Below, in pieces: positions 59,190 through 64,000 of a DNA stretch of 64,000 nt. The DNA comes from Bin87 sp965203195. Its GTDB lineage: Bacteria; Chloroflexota; Dehalococcoidia; Lucifugimonadales; UBA3495. The position numbers were made by a program, and so were the translations under genes. Position 1 is the first letter of the stretch. Each line of letters starts with the position of its first letter. The stretch is taken from NCBI GenBank assembly GCA_965203195.1, contig OZ241860.1, forward strand, positions 806,001 to 870,000, written 5' to 3'. The notes below the pieces were generated by a model. It was not told the origin of the DNA. It worked only from the letters and a program-made list of their open reading frames with translations, and searched no databases.

Positions 59190-60362
59190 ATGAGCGGTAT
59201 CAGAGACCGGGTGGCCGTAGTCGGCATGGGCTGCACGCGCTTCGGCGAGCGCTGGGACGCTTCGGCTACCGATTTGATGGTAGAGGCCGCCTACGAAGCC
59301 TATGCGGACGCCGGGCTGGCGGCCGACGACATCCAGGCGGCGTGGCTGGGCACCGTGGGCAGCTTCCGCACCGGCCAGCCCCTGGCGGAGGCGCTGAAGC
59401 TGGACTACATCCCCATCACCCGCGTGGAGAATGCCTGCGCCACCGCCACCGATGCCTTTCGCAACGCCTGCTACGCCGTGGCCGCCGGCGTCTATGACAT
59501 CGCCCTGGCTATGGGCGTGGAGAAGCTGAAGGACAGCGGCTTTTCCGGCCTGGCCATCGCCGCCGGGCCGGGTTCCGATGTGGAGCCGCCCACGCCGCCG
59601 CCGGCGCAGTTCGCCATGGCCGCCACCCGCTACTTCCACCACTACGACATTGACTACGACGACGGCAAGCGCACCCTGGCGCAGATTGCGTCCAAGAATC
59701 ACCACAACGGCGCCCTGAACGCCAAAGCCCACTTCCAGCGGGAGGTTAGCGAGGAACAGGTCATCAACGCCCCGATGATTGCCTGGCCCCTGGGTCTGTA
59801 TGACTGCTGCGGGGTCAGCGACGGGGCGGCGGCGGCCATCATCACCACGCCGGAGATTGCCCGCACGCTGCGCCACGACTACATCCTGGTCAAGGGGCTG
59901 GGGCTGGCGGTGGGCGCTTTCGGCGTACTGCGGAACGACTGGGATTTTACCTACTTCCCGGAAACCGTCCGCGCCAGCCGCGCCGCATACGATGAAGCCG
60001 GCATCGCCAACCCCCGCGCCGAAATTGACCTGGCGATGGTACACGACTGCTTCACCATCACCGAGCTGATTATTATGGAGGACTTGGGCTTCAGCCCGCG
60101 CGGGCAGGCCAGCGCCGATGTCGCCAACGGGGCCTTCGGGCTGGAAGGCGACCTGCCGGTGAACACCGACGGCGGGTTGAAGTGTTTCGGGCATCCCATT
60201 GGCGCCAGCGGTATTCGTATGATTTACGAAGTCTATAAGCAGATGCAGGGCAAGGCCGGCGGGCGGCAGCTGCAAAAAGCCGACCTGGGCCTTACCCACA
60301 ACCTGGGCGGGCGGCCCGGTTCCTTTACCTGCTCCGTGGCGCTGTTCGGGCGGCCCGATTGA
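59190..60362 (+). CDS. Thiolase-family acetyl-CoA acetyltransferase (SCP2-thiolase-like)
   Basis: A 390-residue protein of the thiolase superfamily, the branch related to SCP-2/thiolase and archaeal acetyl-CoA acetyltransferases. The nucleophilic cysteine is C83 in VENACATATDAF. The histidine of HDCFTITEL and the CFGHPIGASG motif near the end, plus HNLGG, match this branch. It would act in acyl-CoA condensation or cleavage, though usually with a DUF35/OB-fold partner encoded nearby; no such partner is seen here. GGGGGGACGAT precedes ATG 59190. RluA follows with a start region overlapping its stop. Confidence 0.87.
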   Translation: MSGIRDRVAVVGMGCTRFGERWDASATDLMVEAAYEAYADAGLAADDIQAAWLGTVGSFRTGQPLAEALKLDYIPITRVENACATATDAFRNACYAVAAGVYDIALAMGVEKLKDSGFSGLAIAAGPGSDVEPPTPPPAQFAMAATRYFHHYDIDYDDGKRTLAQIASKNHHNGALNAKAHFQREVSEEQVINAPMIAWPLGLYDCCGVSDGAAAAIITTPEIARTLRHDYILVKGLGLAVGAFGVLRNDWDFTYFPETVRASRAAYDEAGIANPRAEIDLAMVHDCFTITELIIMEDLGFSPRGQASADVANGAFGLEGDLPVNTDGGLKCFGHPIGASGIRMIYEVYKQMQGKAGGRQLQKADLGLTHNLGGRPGSFTCSVALFGRPD

Positions 60363-60373
60363 TTGGCGGCCCG

Positions 60374-61384
60374 ATGACCGCCGCTGCCACTGCCGCTGCC
60401 ACTGCCGCTGCCACTGCCGCTGCCACTGCCACTGCCGCTGCTGCTGCTGCCGCCGACGGGGTTGAGCGCTACGAGTTCGTGGCGGGGGCCGAGCCCCGGC
60501 CGGCGCGGCTGGACGCCTGGCTGGCCGGGCAGCCCCGGCTGGCGGCGGCCGGCCTGTCCCGCAGCCGGTTGCAGGCGCTGGCGGCCGGGGGGCTGATCAG
60601 CGTCAATGGCGCGGCGGCGCGGCCGGCGCAGCGGGTAAGGGATGGCGACGTGGTCATCGTCAGAGCGCCGCCGCCGGTGTCCCCGGCCGATTTGAGGCCG
60701 CAGAACCTGCCGCTGTCCATCGTCTATGAGGATAGCGATGTGGCGGTAGTGGACAAGCCGGCCGGCTTGCCGGCGCATCCCGGCCCCGGCCATCCCGACG
60801 GCACGCTGGTGAATGCGCTGCTGGCGCGCTGCCCCGACATCAAGGGCGTAGGCGGCGAACTGCGCCCCGGCATCGTCCATCGCCTGGACCGGGATACCTC
60901 CGGCCTGCTGGTGGTCGCCAAGAACCAGAAAGCGCACCAGCAGCTGGCCGAGCAGCTCAAGAACCGGACGATGCTCAAGGAATACCTGACGGTGGCAGTG
61001 GGCCGGGTCGACCCGGCGTCGGGTATCATTGACGCCCCCATTGCCCGCGACCCGCGCCGCCGGCAGCGTATGGCGGTTGCCGCCGGCGGCCGCCCGGCGC
61101 GCACGCATTACGATACCCTGGAACGGCGGGCGAACTACACGCTGCTACAGGCGCGGCTGGAAACGGGGCGCACCCACCAGATCCGGACGCACCTGGCTTA
61201 CCTGGGGTATCCGGTTTGGGGCGATGCAGTCTATGGACGAGTCAGCGGCGGCGAAGGCCCGGGGCGGCAGTTTCTGCACGCCGCGCGGCTGGGGTTTTAT
61301 CATCCGGCGACGGGAGAATGGTCGGAGCATCGGGCACCGCTGCCGGCGGAGCTGGCGGCGGCCTGGGCGGCGCTGGGGCCGTGA
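60374..61384 (+). CDS. RluA-family pseudouridine synthase
   Basis: Isomerises uridines in rRNA (probably RluD-type sites) to pseudouridine. An S4-like RNA-binding domain (LDAWLAGQPRLAAAGLSRSRLQALAAGGLISVNGAAARPAQRVRDGDVV) precedes the catalytic domain with GIVHRLDRDTSGLLVVAKN (catalytic Asp in HRLDRDTSG) and ETGRTHQIRTHLAYLGYPVWGD. The first 30 residues are an Ala/Thr repeat encoded by a 12-bp DNA repeat (gccgctgccact) and are probably disordered. A TTG at 60359 overlapping the thiolase stop is an alternative start. It ends 80 bases before the convergent rsmI. Confidence 0.91.
   Translation: MTAAATAAATAAATAAATATAAAAAAADGVERYEFVAGAEPRPARLDAWLAGQPRLAAAGLSRSRLQALAAGGLISVNGAAARPAQRVRDGDVVIVRAPPPVSPADLRPQNLPLSIVYEDSDVAVVDKPAGLPAHPGPGHPDGTLVNALLARCPDIKGVGGELRPGIVHRLDRDTSGLLVVAKNQKAHQQLAEQLKNRTMLKEYLTVAVGRVDPASGIIDAPIARDPRRRQRMAVAAGGRPARTHYDTLERRANYTLLQARLETGRTHQIRTHLAYLGYPVWGDAVYGRVSGGEGPGRQFLHAARLGFYHPATGEWSEHRAPLPAELAAAWAALGP
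60380..60450 (+). repeat. 12-bp tandem repeat at the start of the pseudouridine synthase gene
   Basis: About five copies of the unit gccgctgccact, ending in a run of gct. It encodes an Ala/Thr stretch in frame with the synthase. Slippage would change length in multiples of four residues without breaking the frame. Confidence 0.7.
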
Positions 61385-61464
61385 ACGGGGTTGGCCCGCC
61401 GGCGCCGCTATGCCCTATGAGGCCGGAGCGGGCGGGATGGCGCCAGAGAGTCGCGCCCGGTCGG

Positions 61465-62331
61465 TCAACCTTGCTCCGGCCCGGAGAGTTCAATCCACAG
61501 CCGGTACACCCGCCGGCGGGGCAAGCCGGCGGCGGCGGCAACCTCGGCGACGGCGTCGCGGGCGCGCATCCCGGCGTCCCGGCGCTGGGCCAGGGCGCTG
61601 CGGGCGGCCGCAACGGCCAGGTACGGCTCCGGGGCAGAGGCCGGCGGCGGGGTTGCCGCTGCCGCCCCGGATGGCGGGCCGACAACGATGGTGAACTCCC
61701 CGCGCGGCTCCGTGAAATGCTCAACCGCATCCGCCGCCGCGCCGCGCCAGACTTCCTCGTGCCATTTGGTCAGCTCCCGGCATACCGCCAGGGGCGGGTT
61801 GCCCAGGGCGGCGGCAAGATCTGACAGGGTGGCGCGCAGGCGATGGGGTGCTTCAAAAATCACCAGCGTCTGCCCGCTTTCGCCAGCATCGGACAGGGCA
61901 GCGATGCGCTCCGTCCGGCGGCGGGGCAGGAAGCCCAGAAATACGAAGCGGTCGGCGGGAAATCCGGCCACAGCCAGCGCCGCGGTGACCGCCGAGACGC
62001 CCGGAACGCTGACCACATCGTAGCCGGCGGCGGCCACGGCGGCGACCAGGCCGGCGCCGGGGTCACTGACGGCCGGCGCGCCGGCGTCGCAGACCAGCGC
62101 CACATCATCGCCGCCGGCCAGGGCGGACAGCAACTCCGGCAGGCGGCGCGGCCAGTTGTGCTCGTGGCAGCTGACCAGACGGGGATGCGCGCCCAGATGC
62201 GCCAGCAGACGCCGGGCTACGCGGGTATCCTCGGCCGCCACCACCGGCGCCGAGGCGAGGATGCGCGCCGCCCGGGCCGTGATGTCCTCCAGGTTGCCGA
62301 TGGGCGTGGCGATTACATAAAGACTGCCCAT
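61465..62331 (-). CDS. rsmI: 16S rRNA (cytidine1402-2'-O)-methyltransferase RsmI
   Basis: Adds the 2'-O-methyl group to C1402 of 16S rRNA, the same nucleotide N4-methylated by RsmH at the other end of the window. The 288-residue protein begins MGSLYVIATPIGNLEDITARA, the family start, followed by AAEDTRVARRLLAHLG, CDAGAPAVSDPG, PGVSAVTAALAVAGFPADRFVFLGFLP and ECRELTK-like VCRELTKWHEEVWRG. The C-terminal domain has AVAEVAAAAGLPRRRVYRLWIEL. ATG 62331 is chosen over the longer frame from 62457, which begins inside a repeat. It converges with the pseudouridine synthase gene. Confidence 0.94.
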   Translation of the reverse strand: MGSLYVIATPIGNLEDITARAARILASAPVVAAEDTRVARRLLAHLGAHPRLVSCHEHNWPRRLPELLSALAGGDDVALVCDAGAPAVSDPGAGLVAAVAAAGYDVVSVPGVSAVTAALAVAGFPADRFVFLGFLPRRRTERIAALSDAGESGQTLVIFEAPHRLRATLSDLAAALGNPPLAVCRELTKWHEEVWRGAAADAVEHFTEPRGEFTIVVGPPSGAAAATPPPASAPEPYLAVAAARSALAQRRDAGMRARDAVAEVAAAAGLPRRRVYRLWIELSGPEQG

Positions 62332-62378
62332 AGAGAATGAGAAACGCCAGCCGATGCGGAGTGCCAATGCTCCGCAGA

Positions 62379-62440
62379 TAGCGTTCCGTTTCAGGTGGCT
62401 TGATTTGATCCGCCATTCCGGCTTTCGCCGGAGTAACAGG
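62379..62440 (+). repeat. Dispersed palindromic repeat (AGCGTTYCGTTT family), copy 3
   Basis: Starts tagcgttccgtttcaggtgg and contains the palindromic core ccattccggctttcgccgga. It lies between rsmI and the decayed small gene, which it interrupts after about 24 codons. It is related to the copies at 44496 and 53280; the core is in the reverse orientation relative to that at 44496. Confidence 0.55.
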
Positions 62441-62512
62441 TTTATGGGCAAAGCCATCTACTGAATCGAAGGTCATCGACTCGTCCGCGCGCGTCAATTG
62501 CGCCGCCGTCAT
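62441..62512 (-). pseudogene. Remnant of a HicB-like small gene
   Basis: From ATG 62512 the frame reads MTAAQLTRADESMTFDSVDG, nearly the same as the start of the intact small gene at 63402-63875 (MMAAQLTRAD); 24 bases (ggcggcgcaattgacgcgcg + cgga) are identical. After about 24 codons it runs into the palindromic repeat and loses all similarity. As in the intact copy, its ATG overlaps the stop of the gene before it (ATGA). It is the decayed second half of a duplicated two-gene unit. Confidence 0.6.
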
Positions 62513-63399
62513 AGTTTCTCCCATTCCAGGCGTTGCGCTGCCTGCCAGCGTCGACAGAGTACCGAAAGCCACTTGTCGAAGCGGTCGCCAAGGCTCGCCA
62601 GTTCAGCTCCCCATGACACATTGCGTCCATACACCATAGACATCATGTGTCCGTCAAGCCGCACCACCCCGAGCAACCGAAAATTCTTTGTCGCCAGAAC
62701 CTGCTTCATTGATGCGATCACGCGCTCGTGTGAGCTGCCGCCGTTAGCGGTGTACGTAGACATCTGTATCAGGACACCTCCCTGTAGTTTGTCCATCGCG
62801 TCCACAGCCAGCTGTGCGTCTTTGGGATAGACATTCTCCCAACTACCATTGTCAACGTTCTTGTGGCCGCACTTGTACGGATCGAACGAAACCAGCGTCA
62901 GAGATTCGCCCTCCAGTCCCGCGTCAGTGGGTCTCGGCAACTTATTTTTGAATCTTTCCTGCCACTTGCGGCAAAACAGCTCGGTCCCCTTGCACTTTTT
63001 CGAATTCTCAACGCGCTGGCGCCAACGTTCTATCTCTTGGCAGGTGGCCCGATCTATCTCGCACAGTAGCATCGAGAAATCGCCTTTCCAGACCTGCTCC
63101 ACAAAGGCCGCGCTGTTCGGGTAGCCTGTGCGCGGCGGACAATGCCCGGACGTGAGCTGATGCCACGCCCGCCCGTAGGCTACCGCCGAATCTCCGAGGT
63201 TCGGCAGGCGGCTTTCTGCCAGGTCGAAAAGGTAATCTTTGCCCAGACCGGGTTTGCCAGTTTTCTCCGTAGCCAGCGGCGCCATCGCGTGAGCGTCAAT
63301 GTAATTCAGGCCGGCCGCGTGCTTGTTGGCGGTGACCAGCAGCTCGCAGAGCGTCCAGTGCTGCATCAGGTGGCCGGCGTTGCCCTTGTAAGTAGGCAT
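62509..63399 (-). CDS. Methyltransferase-like protein of unknown function, complete copy of a duplicated unit
   Basis: A 296-residue protein with a Rossmann-like pattern distantly like RlmJ: GNAGHLMQHWTLCELL near the start, then LNYIDAHAMAPLA (RlmJ has YIDTHAGAG-like), TLVSFDPYKC where motif IV would be, and GVLIQMSTYTANGG further on. Motif I lacks the usual glycine-rich loop, so SAM binding is uncertain. It ends DLGDRFDKW-like LGDRFDKWLSVLCRRWQ. GGAGGATAAAA precedes ATG 63399. The gene follows a HicB-like small gene by two bases and is followed by the remnant of another. A related copy begins at 64000 and runs off the edge. Function not known. Confidence 0.7.
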   Translation of the reverse strand: MPTYKGNAGHLMQHWTLCELLVTANKHAAGLNYIDAHAMAPLATEKTGKPGLGKDYLFDLAESRLPNLGDSAVAYGRAWHQLTSGHCPPRTGYPNSAAFVEQVWKGDFSMLLCEIDRATCQEIERWRQRVENSKKCKGTELFCRKWQERFKNKLPRPTDAGLEGESLTLVSFDPYKCGHKNVDNGSWENVYPKDAQLAVDAMDKLQGGVLIQMSTYTANGGSSHERVIASMKQVLATKNFRLLGVVRLDGHMMSMVYGRNVSWGAELASLGDRFDKWLSVLCRRWQAAQRLEWEKL

Positions 63400-63401
63400 T
63401 T

Positions 63402-63875
63402 TTATCCTCCAATTTTGCGAATGCCGCCGGCGTGTGCCGGCTTGGGCGCGAATGTACGCCTGGTGTAACCGTCATCAGGGTCGGGCAGCCAGATTGCTAC
63501 TTCAGCCGTAGGCAAGCCGGTCTGTACCAGTTCCTGATACAGGGCGTCCAGCGCGCTGTTGTCCTGGCTGTGTCCCGGAATAGCGCCATCAGCCAGAGCC
63601 TCGTTGACAGCGTCGGCAATCATTTCCAGCGCATCGCAGGGGGTGCTGCCGGCACTGATCAAATCCAGCGCCGGGCAGAAAACCGCCCACGGGTAGCCGG
63701 GGCTGGAACCGCTGGTATCTTTGACCAGGCGAATTTCGTAGCGTTGCCGGCCCCTGATGGCAACATCGTGCGCGTCGACCACCAGCTGGATCCCGCGCTG
63801 GCGGCAACCATGCTCGGCTGCCGCCCACTCGAAGGCCACCGGGGCATCCGCGCGCGTCAATTGCGCCGCCATCAT
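63402..63875 (-). CDS. HicB-like small protein, partner of the duplicated methyltransferase-like gene
   Basis: A 157-residue protein from ATG 63875, which overlaps the stop of the upstream gene (ATGA). The middle part YEIRLVKDTSGSSPGYPWAVFCPALDLISAGSTPCDALEMIADAVNEALADG has the HicB-type strand-strand-helix fold: a wxVxcPxL strand, then a GxTxxxAlxxIxxAv helix. The C-terminal part is rich in acidic residues and Pro. It may bind the methyltransferase-like protein encoded directly downstream; an antitoxin role is possible but not shown. Its first 10 codons are repeated in the decayed copy at 62441-62512. Confidence 0.65.
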   Translation of the reverse strand: MMAAQLTRADAPVAFEWAAAEHGCRQRGIQLVVDAHDVAIRGRQRYEIRLVKDTSGSSPGYPWAVFCPALDLISAGSTPCDALEMIADAVNEALADGAIPGHSQDNSALDALYQELVQTGLPTAEVAIWLPDPDDGYTRRTFAPKPAHAGGIRKIGG

Positions 63876-64000
63876 AGTTTCGTCCAATCCAAGCCTAAAG
63901 GCTTTACTTGCCGATTGGGCCAGAATACCTCAATCCACTTATCGAAGCGGTCGCCAAGGTCAGCCAGTTCAGCCGCCCACGATGATACTTTGCGTCCATA
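63872..64000 (-). CDS. C-terminal end of a second methyltransferase-like copy (cut by window edge)
   Basis: The last 42 codons of a gene that starts beyond the right edge: YGRKVSSWAAELADLGDRFD then KWIEVFWPNRQVKPLGLDWTKL. It aligns with the end of the protein at 62509-63399 (YGRNVSWGAELASLGDRFDK). The stop TGA overlaps the start of the HicB-like gene. It shows that the unit [methyltransferase-like gene, HicB-like gene] is present at least twice in tandem. Confidence 0.75.
   Translation of the reverse strand, partial: YGRKVSSWAAELADLGDRFDKWIEVFWPNRQVKPLGLDWTKL

Overview
The window is about 64 kb of high-GC bacterial chromosome, roughly two-thirds G+C by eye. Gene content points to the Chloroflexota, most likely a Dehalococcoidia/SAR202-like lineage. 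The pointers are a DUF2298 'YYY' membrane protein (46005-48488), flavin and F420-type oxidoreductases, tandem Uma2 nucleases, lipoproteins with Thr/Pro/Ala-rich linkers, and no outer-membrane biogenesis genes. This placement is an inference; there is no rRNA or other phylogenetic marker RNA in the window. I see no prophage, insertion-sequence transposase or CRISPR array.

Layout. 0-5.4 kb (minus strand): the end of a division cluster (rsmH, then ftsA running off the edge), tRNA-Glu, a translationally coupled nth-argC pair, and a split two-subunit thiamine-diphosphate decarboxylase. 5.8-11.5 kb (plus): a peptide/oligopeptide-type ABC importer (lipoprotein receptor and two permeases, no ATPases) followed by a membrane-anchored PQQ-type beta-propeller. 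11.6-16.4 kb: polysaccharide deacetylase, a conserved non-coding element (A), a small protein, a haloacid dehalogenase, an MFS exporter, and tRNA-Arg/tRNA-Ala. 16.5-25.4 kb is accessory: three tandem Uma2 genes, a Gfo/Idh oxidoreductase, a solitary N6-type DNA methylase with a possible nuclease domain plus a divergent partner gene, an FKBP isomerase and a Fic protein. 25.6-44.4 kb: lysA with a foreign-looking tail, mfd, a DUF4349 lipoprotein, tRNA-Pro, an FAD-linked oxidase, two small genes, relA/spoT, a second haloacid dehalogenase, a luciferase-like monooxygenase, and pstC-pstA-pstB-phoU. 44.8-61.4 kb: ftsY, the DUF2298 protein, a PPOX-fold protein, panE, the second copy (B) of the non-coding element with a downstream unknown gene, two paralogous MFS genes, secA, a YHS protein, a PIN toxin-antitoxin pair, a thiolase and an RluA-type pseudouridine synthase. 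61.4-64 kb (minus): rsmI, then a duplicated two-gene unit (a methyltransferase-like protein plus a HicB-like small protein) with a decayed copy, running off the right edge.

The best candidate for something undescribed is the pair of elements A (12935-13410, minus) and B (50145-50638, plus). They are about 480 bp, non-coding, and match through blocks of near-perfect identity separated by variable stretches. Each begins with a recognisable promoter, contains conserved complementary segments including two helices that cross, and is followed by a ribosome-binding site and an ORF. The duplicated two-gene unit at the right edge is the second candidate. Other oddities are a fibronectin-III-like domain inserted in PstC, an integrase-like fragment fused to LysA, triplicated ribosome-binding sites before panE, and a local reversal of strand composition near 44.7-54 kb.
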